NCBI RefSeq assembly: GCF_017916325.1
Contig: NC_090168.1
Span: forward strand, 1,011,143 to 1,075,142
Reading direction: 5' to 3'
DNA length: 64,000 bases
Source of the DNA: Leishmania martiniquensis
Taxonomy: Eukaryota; Euglenozoa; Kinetoplastea; Trypanosomatida; Trypanosomatidae
In this document: positions 10,101 through 20,511 of the stretch, one piece after another
How positions within the stretch are numbered: position 1 is the stretch's first letter
How the letters are laid out: every line of letters begins with the position of its first letter
Program-made: the position numbers and the translations under genes
The notes under the pieces: model-generated
The model's input: the letters and a program-made list of their open reading frames with translations, nothing else
Told to the model about the DNA's origin: nothing
Database searches by the model: none

Positions 10101-13100
10101 GCCGCGGCTTTGTCTGCGTCTCACCCTACTGCCTGCTCCTCTGCGCGTGCCGCTGAGTGGGAATGAAAGCCGTGCACAGCTCTTCTAGTGGATGGAGGGA
10201 CTTTGCGCGTCAATTCGCCTCCTCGCCCTTTCTCGGCGCCTCGCTAGAATCCTATTTGTCCTGGTCTCGCGATGATCGATCTTCACGCCGATGTACAGCG
10301 TTGTCTCAACAACGAGCGGAAAGCGATACCAACGGCGACATGGCAGCCGTGCTCTTTCACCGCTGTAACGTACGAAATCAGTCAGATGTGTATCCCCTCT
10401 TTCCTTTTTCTTTGGCTTCGTGTGTGTATTTGCTTGGCTGGGCCTCTCAGCGAAGGGGCTCAGTACGTCTCCCCTCTCGCTCTCCCCTCATCTTTGTGCA
10501 CACGTGGGCGGTTGCGTTGGTCTTTCTTCTCCCTCCATTGGCGTGTTTCTTCTCGCGCACGACGCTTCTGACGTGGCGCCCTTCGCCAAGCCCGCCGGCC
10601 TCACCGCACGTGCGCTAAGCACACTGTTAGTGGGAGAATGAAGGAAGGACCGGCGAGCAAGAGGGACAGAGACCGAGACAACGACAGAGACAGGGAAACG
10701 AGAAGCTGCAGCTGTGCAGGCGTATACCTGCACATGCGGCTGAAGAGAAAGGAAAAGCAGTACAGTAAAAAGCGCAGAGGCGTGGCGCCGACAGAGGGAT
10801 AGCACTTGGCCTTTGCGGCCAATCGCAATGTGAGGACTTGTATCTCTTGCCTAGGTGCGCGCGCTTGCCAACGAGGTCTCGATATCTCTCGCCCACAGTA
10901 CATGTCTCATGTTCTTACCTCTCAAATGTGGTCCGTGCTGTCATGAATTACGGAGGGGAGGGGGAGAGGGGGCGTATGTCTGACGGGTATGGGGATCAAA
11001 TAGCGTTAGGAAATCAGGTACAGCCTCGGGCGGACGCAGACCCAGTTTCTGCCGTGCTGAGGGGTAAAGCGCGCCGCGCTCGTCCTGGCGCCCTCGCCAT
11101 CTGTACTCCTCCTTCTTGCCCTGCTCTTCTTCCTCACAGGCTGCACCGCCAACAAGTTATGCATGGGCATATAGCTCTCTCCAACTTCGCCAGCGCATGC
11201 TAGCTTTACGAACGAATCGAAGGAAAAGAGGTGTGGAAGGGGCGCTGGGGAGAATGGAAGGGAGGGAGGGCTACTGCCCCACTCTTTGCAGAGGAAGCGA
11301 CACCACCCGTGCGCGGCGTACTACGGGGCGCTGAGGGCGCTTGTGTTCTTTGTGTGAGGCGACCGTTGCTGATCGTCATGGCAGTACTCCCTCCCCCCGC
11401 TCACCTCCATGGCCGTAGCGAGCAACGGCAAGGGGCACAGCGTCTCCTTGATCATGTGCACCGCTGCTTTGCAAAGCCCTTAGCTTAGCGCGCGCTCACG
11501 AGTCCGCCCCGTAGCGGTGACGCGAATATGAAAAGAGGGGGAGGCACGCGGGTATCGCCTCTGCCTGGGCGCCGTGGGCTGCGGCGCGGGTGCGCTCGCG
11601 ACTCCCTCTCATTGGCCTTTGCCGTCGTCATGTGAAAGAGTCCCAAAGGATCATGGCGGGGCTGCACGGCGCAGCGGCCCATTGCCCGTGCCCTTCCGGC
11701 GGCAAGCGTGGCCGAGCCGAATTCAATCGGATGAAACATATGCAGCTACCCGAAGGCTGGGGCTCCCTTCGCGGCGCGATCCCTCTCAGCTCCTGCACGC
11801 ACCTTCTCGTGGGTAGCACGCCCGGGCTTTCCGGAGTGCGTGAAGTGGTGGTGGTGAGTGGGGGGCGAGCGTGTAGCCTCGCTGTCGGCGGCGAGCGGCC
11901 CCACGGCTCTGAAAGCGATGCCCCCACTCCGAGTGAGCCTCCGTTGCGTCCCCCTCGCAGGGCAGCTCGGCAGAGCGGCTCCAGTCGGACAGTATGGCCG
12001 GCAGGCGGGCCATTTGGGACACATCTTTTTCCTTTTTTTTCTTCGCATCAATTTAACGGTTGCCCTCGCGTCATGCGACGGGAGCAAACTGTCGCACACA
12101 CACGCACACATTTCAACGGCGAACGAGTTTTTGCCACTTTTTGATTTCGTCCCCATCCGATGATCCGCCGATACGCGCACGTGTGCGTGCGATGGCCGCA
12201 GTCGGCGTGGACACTCTCCCCCCTCTCTCTCGTCGATACGTGTCGCAACTGGGCAAGTGACGCACTGCCGGCCGAGCAGGCAGGGGAAGGGTCGGACAAG
12301 GCGCGACCGAATAGGTCGGCCGAGATCTGAGAGGTTGCGCACTCGTGTCGTACGTGGGCAGTAACGGACTGTGGAGGCACACATCCTGTACGGGGTGCCG
12401 CGTCCTATTCGTGGTGGGAGTGGAAGTGCCCCGCGCATCCTCTGGCCCCTGCGTGTACCTGCGCCGATTTCGGCTTCTTGGAATAGAGGCTGCCGAGGAC
12501 TTACCCACCTTGGCGCCCGATTTTGCCCTTTCAATGACTCCTTTTCGGCCCACGATGTACAGAACGGCTCGCATCTCTCATCTTTTGCTCTTCACCTCCT
12601 CTCCTTGGGCGTGACGGCAACTGCGTTCTTCTGGCGGGCGGCTAACAGAGCCTCACCTCGCCCCCTTCAAGCATACATTCAAGAGGCGCGGCAGGTATTC
12701 ATGTAATATCCTTTCACTCCTCTTCCTCATTTCTGTTTAGTTTTCTCCTCAGCGGCTCTGTGTGCTCGTCTCCTCGATCGACGCACTTGGCTGCCTAGCT
12801 GGAACGTCGCTTGGTAGGGACATATCAGCAGGGTGGCCGGAACGGAGGGCAGCACCGATACCAGGCAGCGCTCTCTTCCACACACTCCCAATCCCCGCCG
12901 GGCCGTTGGGTGGCAGGCATTCATCATCTCGCTCCCTTTTCTTCAGTTACCACGTCCCCCCGCGCGTTTTTGCCTCTGCCGCCTTTGGGCAGATTCGCTT
13001 CTCTTCACACACACACACACAAACTACAGGAACGAAAACATATGTGCGAACGGCGGCATCGCAATCCCACCCCCACGCTCCCGTTTCTCTGTACACATAT

Positions 13101-13607
13101 TTGTATTTCTGTCGAAATTTCACACGGCAAGACGGACAAGCACAGCGGGCGCTAAAAGGTCCCTCTTCCCTCCCCCATTCTCATAGAGTCTTTTCTTTGC
13201 CTTTCTGTTTTTGTTTTCGCGTTGGGTTTTTTTTTCCGCTTCCCTTCGCATGGGTTCTCTCGGCGTTTGTTCGCCCATTTTTCCCTTCTCTTTGTTTCGG
13301 TGCTGTTTTTGGTGCGCATCTCACTGCAAATTTCTCAGCTCGATCCTTCATCCTTTACTTCGTGCACGTGCTCCCCAGCGCGTGCGGGCTTTGCCCGCCA
13401 CCTGCTCCTAACTCCTCACTCTGTGACATTGTTGGTTGCTTGTCCTTCGTGCAACCCTGCTGCCGAGCACGCAATCGTCGAGGACACCCTTGCTTCTCCT
13501 TCCCCTGTTTTAGTAGGGCGCTCACTCTGCTTGGCCTTTGCCGCATTCGCGCCACCACCTGCGCCGCACAGCAGAGCGAAGAAGGAGAGAAGAGCAGTTC
13601 ATCACAG
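10101..13607. other. intergenic region
   Basis: About 3.5 kb without a supported gene. The + frame from the ATG at 11653 to 12144 has GC-rich third positions, but it runs through a pyrimidine-tract-like stretch (about 12020-12060) and matches nothing known. The long upstream extension of the next ORF (12762-13607) is translated pyrimidine-rich leader. A (CA)n tract lies near 13003-13020. Confidence 0.55.
13490..13513 (+). promoter_or_regulatory. candidate spliced-leader acceptor, gene at 13608
   Basis: The pyrimidine tract 13490-13511 ends in TAG, with the AG at 13512-13513. The next ATG is 13608, in frame with the long ORF. This argues that the 282-codon upstream extension is not translated. 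Confidence 0.65.
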
Positions 13608-16600
13608 ATGTTTCGTGTCACAGACGTCTCAGCGGGTCGGATCCTTACGCCGTGCGGCGCTGCAGCTCCTGCGGCGGGCGACGATGATGCGTGTGGAGGA
13701 GCAGGCAGCATGACCGAGGACGTTTTCGAGTGCCACGATGGCGCGAATGCGCGTTACGTAGGGATCGCAAACAAGTGGGCCTTTTCGTCCCTTCACATTG
13801 CTGCTCCTGCGGCGTACACACCCTCACCACATCCCGGACAAATGCCGTCGCCATCCATGTGCCCGCGCGACACACTGGCCTCGCCCGCCTCGCGGTCGGT
13901 TGCTGCAGCCTCCTCGACAGCAACAACGGCAACCCTCTCGCAGCAGCTCACGCCCGTTCACCGCTCATCTCTCGGCCGATCGCCTCAGCAGCATACGCCG
14001 CATCACAGTACGTCCTACGATCACGATCGCTACCAGCGCTTCCTCACAAGTGCGCTGCTAAGCGGGTCCGAGACGGGGCGGCCGTCGAGCGTTTTGTCCT
14101 TTCCAATCCGCACACCAACGCGAATGAATCGGGCAAGCCTGCGAGCGACGCCGGATGCCGGCGCAGTGACAGCAACGACGCAGCGCCGCACAGACTTCGC
14201 TGACCACGCCGCTTCTTCGCACACACTTGCCCATGAAGGGCAACAAGAAACGGCTTCCGTTTTGCATAGTGCAGTGGCGTCTGAAGAGTGGACCAGCACA
14301 CTGAGAAGTGAAGAGGGACGAGCGGCCGCTGCGCTGACAGAGGAGAAGGGCTGCAGAGAAGACCCCGCACCCGGCGCGTATTTGTGGCAGCCGTCACGGC
14401 ACGTGCCCCGAAGCGGTGCAACGGCAGACGATGTGGGACCTGAAAGCACGGCTGATAAAGAGGCGACTCTCCCAAGCGCTGCGACGCCGTTCGCATACTT
14501 TCAGCGGGCACCCCCAGTTTGGCCGCGGCCGGCGAAAAAGTTGCTACGCCCCCCGTTGACGCGTGGTGAGCACAAAACAAGACGCGATGCTAGCGAGGAT
14601 TGCGGTGCGGTTGTGCTTGGATTTTCAGCCGGTGAGCAAGGCATCGGTGCGAGTACGCGGGGCGCAGTGCAGCAAGCGCAGCACTCCTTCGCCGTAGCCG
14701 GTGTCGTAGCAGCTTCCGCTTGCTCACATACTCCGTGGTCGACGCACAGCGACCCTTCTGCGGCCATGGGGGCTGCCGATGCATCCTTCTCCACCCCGCG
14801 CCGATCCCCCAGCGCCTTATCTGGAGTGGGTGAGTTGGACCGTCTTGACGGTGTCACCACGCCGCTGCGCTTGCCAAGTAGTACAGCGCAGCACGTGAGC
14901 TTTGACACCCCACCGCCACCAGTGCCGGCGCGTCGCTCTCTCGTGTTCCCTGTTCCGCCCTGCGCCAACGAAGACGATGCTGATGACGAGGAGGATAAGA
15001 CCCCCATGCCGCTTGTGTCCACCCCTGTCAGCCACGCTATGGAGGCGAACTGTGCCACCCCCGTGGCGTCATCCTCGGCGGGTTCGCCAACTCCGGTGCG
15101 ATCGTCGTCAGGGCCCGGGCGAGCGCGCGCAACTAGCGGCGCCTCCTCCATGCGGTCACAAACCGTCCGCCGCCGCGGCGCCGCTCATTCGGCCCTCTCT
15201 TCTTTCACCACATCGCGCCAACTTGCGACGCCGCAGTACCTGTTCACACCCGTGCGACACGCTGACAACTCGATTCGCAGCGCATCTGTAACAGGCCCAT
15301 CTGCGGCGGCGTCAGGGGACACTCTGCTGAGCTCCTCGTCTATCCGCCGGCCCGCAGTTTCCCCAGTCGAGGGGATGCTCACCACGGCGTTTCCAATAGC
15401 GCACAACCGTGGTGGGAGTCGCCGTCATCGCGACGGCTCAGGCGCCCATCACTCGCGCACGCATAGTCAGGCGCAGCAGCCTCAGCGTAGCATTCGCGAC
15501 ACATTTCAATTCATTCGAGCGCTGACCGCTGGAGAGGTATCGACGGATATGCGATGCCGTCCTCTTTATTGGGGCTGCTTTGGCATACTGGTGGCGCAGC
15601 CGACGGAAGTGTGGTGCGTGGGCAAGACGCACCCGTTTCGACTTTTTCCCCCTGAGCGCGGGCTACCGGCGTGGGTGCTGTGCAGCGAGGGGCTTGAAGT
15701 GACTGCCGTCTCCACGACGGAGCGGCTGTCGCTCGCGCACTGGGAAGCATCCTCGATCACAGTTGGCACCCCCGAGGCGCCGCCGCCAGTAGTCGCCTAC
15801 GCGGCGATCGGCTCAAGGGCAGGTGACGTTTTTGTGTACGGCTACAGCAAGTGTCCATCGACAGCCACTGATGCCATACCAGTGACTCTCGACGCAACGC
15901 AAGCGCATGCCCACAGCTCACATACAGTTAAGCTAACACACGAAGGTATCCTACGACGTTCGGATCGTGTTGGTGGCGGCGATGGGCTCTCGGCGGTCAG
16001 CCCGGGGACTGCAACGCTGCGCGGATCGCCCAGCATACGAGACAGCACCGTTTCCGTGGTGCGTATCATGGATCACTGGTTGTACGTCGGGGATCAGTCC
16101 GGCCACGTGGCTCGCTACGACCTGCGCCACACAAGTTTCTTGTCTAGTGTGGCCACCAACGCCGCGCCGCCCTCAACATCGGCGGGGGCCGCGGTAGAGC
16201 GACAAGATGCTAGGGAGGCAGACCCTCCTCGTGATCCAAGCCTCCGTCTCGATCTTGCCATGACAACTCTTCCAGCCAGGCTGAACCCATGTGTGCCTAT
16301 TCACCGCTTTGGGCGACCTGTTCTGCTCGCCGGCGCTTCCCCAATAATGAGGTCGCCAACACTGCCGCAGCCGGTGCCTGCGATCCCTGCGCCGCAGCCG
16401 AAGTTTCACTATGCTGTGAACGTTGGGGAGCCTGTGTATCATGTTGAGGTGACGAGCAATCAAGGCTACCTTGCGATTGGAACGCAAACACGGCTGCTGG
16501 TCTACCGCACAGCACAACTGCCTCGTGTGCCCGACACGTCGCCGTCGCCGCCATTGCCGTCCTACTCCCCTTTCACCGTCACATCCGCCAGCACTCCGTC

Positions 16601-17834
16601 TCGCAATGGCGGCGGCGGCAGCTTCCGTGTCATGCATGAGCACGGTGACGGACCAACACCACTAGTCGTCGTGAGTGACGCGGCACAGCCGGTGCGCTGC
16701 TTTGCATGGATGCTTTGCGACTACGAGTCTCTGATGCCGTCGCTTCATGTCAGGTCTTCGGCAGAGAAGCAGATGCTCCTCTCGGACACCGACGACGACG
16801 ACCCTGACGCCTTCTCCCGCGTCCCCCTCACTAGCGATGACGAGCTCGGCATAGCAGGCGTACCGTCGAAGTTTGGTGCCCTGGGCAGCGCTTGCCGTCG
16901 CCACACGCCAACTCCGAGCCTGGTATTTGCCATTGCGTGGCAGGAGCCAACGGAGCTGGCAGAGGGTCAGGCCCTACAACCGCCGGCGCAGCGGATCAAG
17001 ACGGACATACGCGTGTTTCGTGTTGTGACGCACACGACTGTAACTTCTTGCACCCTTGGCTACCCTGTGCACGTGCTGGCGGTGCTCCCCGGCACCACGC
17101 AGATTGTTGTTGGCACCGGCGGTGCAGTTGAGCTGGCGCGCCCAGTCTCGCCCGGTGCAGCCTTGCCGGTCGGACATCCTCTCCCAGCTTCTCCACAAGT
17201 GCCGGTGGATGCCTTCACAGGGTTGGCCTTAAACAGCCCCTCAACACCACCGGCGCTGCACTCCACCTCCACGACGGCGGCGACCACGGGGCCTGTCTCT
17301 CCGGTCATCGGATCTCGGTCCCCTGCCATCGTAGCGCGCCGTCCTTCGCTGGCAGTTGTAGCCGCGGAGGCGCTGTGGCACGGGCCGCATACCGTTCGGT
17401 CCGCTACCCGCGGCGCCCATTCAATGGAGACGGGTGCCGCGCATCTGCAGCAGCAACATCGGTCACGTACGGGTGACGAGAGAAACGGCTACTTGTTTCT
17501 TCTCGAGCTGTGCCCCGCGGATGGCCTCGCAGGAGTGCGTGACACCGGCGAAGACTGCTGTGTGTGCCTGCGCGTGCGAGGTGAGGTGGGCGTCGGCGAA
17601 GGAGAGAGTGCTGTTTGCGGTGCCATGAGCCCGGTGCAGGATCATGTCGCTGTGCTCATACGTCCCACAGAGGCTGACTCGCTCACCGCCGCATCGCTGC
17701 CACGCGATGCGGCGCGAGCGAAGGTCAAGGTGTGGAAGATCTCTGCAGATGTGCAGCCAGGCTGCGTCGTGTCGACCCCAGGCGGGATGCTGTTTCACTC
17801 TGCATCCCAACCGCAAATGGAGTGCCTCCGTTGA
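13608..17834 (+). CDS. large protein with disordered N-terminal half and WD40-like propeller C-terminal half
   Basis: The protein is 1408 residues from the ATG at 13608. The open frame extends upstream to 12762, but that part translates pyrimidine-rich leader and precedes the likely splice acceptor, so I reject it. Residues about 1-630 are Ser/Thr/Pro/Ala-rich and probably disordered, with many SP/TP dipeptides that could be kinase sites. From about residue 630 to the end the sequence shows recurring beta-strand blades typical of WD40-like propellers. Examples are strands around WLYVGDQSGHVARYDL, GYLAIGTQTRLLVYR and HVLAVLPGTTQIVVG. They are interrupted by long low-complexity loops. Propellers of this kind usually act as protein-interaction platforms. 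A distant relation to APC/C co-activators of the Cdc20/Cdh1 type crossed my mind, but no diagnostic motif is clear. Confidence 0.88.
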   Translation: MFRVTDVSAGRILTPCGAAAPAAGDDDACGGAGSMTEDVFECHDGANARYVGIANKWAFSSLHIAAPAAYTPSPHPGQMPSPSMCPRDTLASPASRSVAAASSTATTATLSQQLTPVHRSSLGRSPQQHTPHHSTSYDHDRYQRFLTSALLSGSETGRPSSVLSFPIRTPTRMNRASLRATPDAGAVTATTQRRTDFADHAASSHTLAHEGQQETASVLHSAVASEEWTSTLRSEEGRAAAALTEEKGCREDPAPGAYLWQPSRHVPRSGATADDVGPESTADKEATLPSAATPFAYFQRAPPVWPRPAKKLLRPPLTRGEHKTRRDASEDCGAVVLGFSAGEQGIGASTRGAVQQAQHSFAVAGVVAASACSHTPWSTHSDPSAAMGAADASFSTPRRSPSALSGVGELDRLDGVTTPLRLPSSTAQHVSFDTPPPPVPARRSLVFPVPPCANEDDADDEEDKTPMPLVSTPVSHAMEANCATPVASSSAGSPTPVRSSSGPGRARATSGASSMRSQTVRRRGAAHSALSSFTTSRQLATPQYLFTPVRHADNSIRSASVTGPSAAASGDTLLSSSSIRRPAVSPVEGMLTTAFPIAHNRGGSRRHRDGSGAHHSRTHSQAQQPQRSIRDTFQFIRALTAGEVSTDMRCRPLYWGCFGILVAQPTEVWCVGKTHPFRLFPPERGLPAWVLCSEGLEVTAVSTTERLSLAHWEASSITVGTPEAPPPVVAYAAIGSRAGDVFVYGYSKCPSTATDAIPVTLDATQAHAHSSHTVKLTHEGILRRSDRVGGGDGLSAVSPGTATLRGSPSIRDSTVSVVRIMDHWLYVGDQSGHVARYDLRHTSFLSSVATNAAPPSTSAGAAVERQDAREADPPRDPSLRLDLAMTTLPARLNPCVPIHRFGRPVLLAGASPIMRSPTLPQPVPAIPAPQPKFHYAVNVGEPVYHVEVTSNQGYLAIGTQTRLLVYRTAQLPRVPDTSPSPPLPSYSPFTVTSASTPSRNGGGGSFRVMHEHGDGPTPLVVVSDAAQPVRCFAWMLCDYESLMPSLHVRSSAEKQMLLSDTDDDDPDAFSRVPLTSDDELGIAGVPSKFGALGSACRRHTPTPSLVFAIAWQEPTELAEGQALQPPAQRIKTDIRVFRVVTHTTVTSCTLGYPVHVLAVLPGTTQIVVGTGGAVELARPVSPGAALPVGHPLPASPQVPVDAFTGLALNSPSTPPALHSTSTTAATTGPVSPVIGSRSPAIVARRPSLAVVAAEALWHGPHTVRSATRGAHSMETGAAHLQQQHRSRTGDERNGYLFLLELCPADGLAGVRDTGEDCCVCLRVRGEVGVGEGESAVCGAMSPVQDHVAVLIRPTEADSLTAASLPRDAARAKVKVWKISADVQPGCVVSTPGGMLFHSASQPQMECLR

Positions 17835-19416
17835 CGGGCGAACACGCAGCAAGACTGCGGTCGTTCCTTTCTTTTTTTCCACGGACAATTCTTGAGGGTC
17901 CGCGCCGCTGCCCTATCGATGGAAATGCAGCGGGAGGGGGTGGGGATGAGAGAGGGAGGGAAGAGTTCACGTCGACGAGCTCCTTATCTCATACTACCAT
18001 CGCCATAGAAGTACTCTGCAGAGCTCACCCCTCCCTCCCTCCCGCTTTCTCTCCCAGAACGTTTTGGGCCTCCATAGAATGTGTGGCGCGCTATGGTCTC
18101 TGTCTCTCTTCTCTACCGTCTCCTCCTCCCTCTCTCTGCGCCACTGTTGGTTGGTTTACTGCTTTCGTTGACGCATATATACCTATATATATATATTTGT
18201 AAATATGTCGCGCTTGCGGCCGTCCTGTCTGCTGTTTGGACACTGGCTTCGTGCCCATGTCATTTTTTCTGTGTCCGTTCCGCTTTCCCTCCCCTCCCCC
18301 TTCTGTGTGCCCAATGGGCGTTCTTCTCGACATTTCTTACCACTGCTTCGGCGCTGAGCGCGTTTCTCTTCAAGAAAAAGAAGCGAAGCGAAGAGACGGG
18401 CCCAGAGAACGATTGTGTGTGTGCGTGTATATATATATATATGAGGAAGACGCCTTCACACATGGGGGCGTTCATGTTTTTTTTGTTTTGCTTGCTTGTT
18501 TTACGTTGGCATTCGTTGCCATGGTGATTTTCGTTGAGAAAAGGGTAGCAAAAAGGAGAAGTGAGGATGTGGAAGGTCGCACGCCATCAAGGCTGCTTTC
18601 CGCACCCATTCTTCGCAGTTCCTCTGCCCGCTTAGTCGTGCGTGCTCTCTTCGTTGCACTCCCCTCTCAAGCCGCTTCGTTTTTTTTCTTTTATATTTTG
18701 CTCTGCCTTCACATGCCTTTACGTTGAGCACTGCACTCGATGAAAATGAAAAAATCGCGCAGCACGTATATATATATATATGCATGTTTATATGTATTAG
18801 ATCAGCTTCATATAGCCTCCCCCCTCCTGTCCCCCTCTTTGCTCTTGTGATGTCGGGGGGCCTCGCTTCCCCGCCTTGATTTCAACCTCTTCGCGCCGTC
18901 TCTCTGACTCTCTCCACCCTCCTCCCTCATTCGCTCCCTCTGTACTCTCTCTGTCCTCCTCTCCCTACTGCCCACGCCCCAAAGGTATACGACGTATGCC
19001 ATGCTCCTGGATCTTTCACGTATTTATATATACGTGTCTGTGTGTGTGTGCGTGCATCTTCTGTGACTCCTGTCTTCCGGTATGCGCTCTCCTCTGCCAG
19101 CGCTGACATGTACTCAGATGTTCTCTCATCCCTCTGCCTTTCGTGTTTGTGTGCTGCTCGTTCGCGTTGGCTCTCTATCCCCTTTTCTTTTACGGTCTGA
19201 ACTGCTGCTACGTGTGCGGCACAACTGCCTCTTCTTCTTTCTCTTCCTTCCCGTTTCGTTTCATCTAGCTGAAATCTGGCAGGGCATGTGCACGAACTTG
19301 TGCGTGTGTGTGTGTGTGTGTGTGTTTTCCTCTTCGTAATTATTCACTTGGGTGCGAGTGCTCCTGCATGTGCACGTGCGCCTTGCTTGTGTTTCTCCTT
19401 TCTTCACTGGTAGCCG

Positions 19417-19629
19417 ATGAGTGCTCGAAAGGAGGAGGCTGTGGTGACTGATCGTCATCGCCAAAGTGGATCGATCTGTTCGCGCCAGCACTCGCGTTGC
19501 TCGCTACTTCACTCCGAGCCGCACACCTGGCCCGCACGCATGTACTCAATATCACTGGCGCCGCTGCGCATCATAGATCTCCTCCTGCGCTGGCGTGCGC
19601 AGCCCTTTCCGCTCTCCGAAGAATCTTAG
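19417..19629 (+). CDS. weak candidate small ORF (70 aa)
   Basis: An ATG lies 4 nt after an AG (19412-19413) that closes a T/C-rich tract (about 19382-19410), the arrangement seen at real genes here. The 70-residue product has a hydrophobic stretch near residues 47-58 (LAPLRIIDLLLRW) and matches nothing I know. Codon usage is not distinctive. It is listed only because of its splice context. Confidence 0.15.
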   Translation: MSARKEEAVVTDRHRQSGSICSRQHSRCSLLHSEPHTWPARMYSISLAPLRIIDLLLRWRAQPFPLSEES

Positions 19630-20290
19630 CCATCGAACACAGTTTTCTCGAGGGGAAAGGCGCGATCGCTCCGACTAAGTGAGCTGCATCTCCTCTTTCA
19701 ACTTGCCACGGCAGAAGTTCGTCTTCTGCGCGCGTGCACCCTACACCGCGCTTACCGTGGCGCCGTGCCTGTTCCTTCTTTTTTTGTCCTGCTGCTGCGT
19801 GGCATCGGAGCTCGACACCGCTTTCTATGGGGGTGCACAGACGCCTGAATATGAACTTGACGGCGCCTCATCTTTCGCTGTTCTGAGAGCAGCGTCTCCC
19901 CGCACCCCTCCAACCCCGCCAAAGCGGCGGAGGAAAAGGCGGCGCGCGCGGGAATGGACAGACAAAGACGAGAGAACGAAAGGCTCATTGCAGAATTTTT
20001 CACTGGTGAGGCGATCGCCGCGCGTGGACGCCATTTATTTCAATACGCCGTGCCGTTGACTCCGCTCTTCTGTGCCTGCTGATGCCTGAGTCGCCCGTTA
20101 TGCCATCCCTTTTCTTTCCTTTTTATTGTGCCTTTCAAATATGCCGAGAGAAAGCGGAACGATACAACAGCAGTCTTCGATTCTGTTGTTTTCTGCTCTC
20201 TCCCGCTCTCTGACTCTGCCTCGATTCTGCTTCCTCTGGCCACAACGCGCGTGCTCCCCCCTCCTCATTTTTTCTCTCTTCTCAATAAGG

Positions 20291-20316
20291 TTCTCTCGTC
20301 TCTCCTATGCATGTAG
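20291..20316 (+). promoter_or_regulatory. candidate spliced-leader acceptor for the small ORF at 20323
   Basis: The tract 20291-20308 is followed by AG at 20315-20316, six bases before an ATG. An ATG-TAG at 20311 precedes the AG and would be removed by splicing. Confidence 0.4.
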
Positions 20317-20322
20317 CGGGCC

Positions 20323-20511
20323 ATGTGTCGTGCGCCCCCCGAAAAAATGAACCTGCGACCCCCGTTCGTTGCACTGCGTTCTGAAGACATGCAGAGCAAA
20401 GGCCTCCTCAACCACGGTACCCGACACGCGCGCACACTTGCACACAGACTAAAAAGGGAGTGGGAGAAAATGGTGGCGAGCACGCTCAACCCGATTGCTT
20501 TTGTAGCATGA
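20323..20511 (+). CDS. candidate small protein (62 aa)
   Basis: This is an ATG-initiated ORF of 62 codons, with a second in-frame ATG at 20347 that would give 54 residues. It lies directly after a pyrimidine tract and AG. The product is composition-balanced, unlike the low-complexity random frames around it. It contains a long basic amphipathic helix-like stretch (residues about 33-50, TRHARTLAHRLKREWEKM). Third-position GC is about 58%, lower than in the large genes, so the codon evidence is weak. A small mitochondrial or ribosome-associated protein is conceivable, but no family is recognised. Confidence 0.3.
   Translation: MCRAPPEKMNLRPPFVALRSEDMQSKGLLNHGTRHARTLAHRLKREWEKMVASTLNPIAFVA

Noticed and set aside
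11653..12144. + strand ORF of 163 codons with GC-rich third positions
   Set aside because: It runs through a typical T/C splice tract near 12020-12060, lacks a clear acceptor and matches no family; overlapping minus-strand frames are equally open, as expected in GC-rich DNA.
12762..13607. 282-codon upstream extension of the propeller protein
   Set aside because: It translates pyrimidine-rich and (CA)n leader, starts with a non-ATG codon, and precedes a good splice acceptor at 13513.
19679..20059. Frame with signal-peptide-like stretch followed by a basic region
   Set aside because: It begins with GTG and has no ATG anywhere in the frame.
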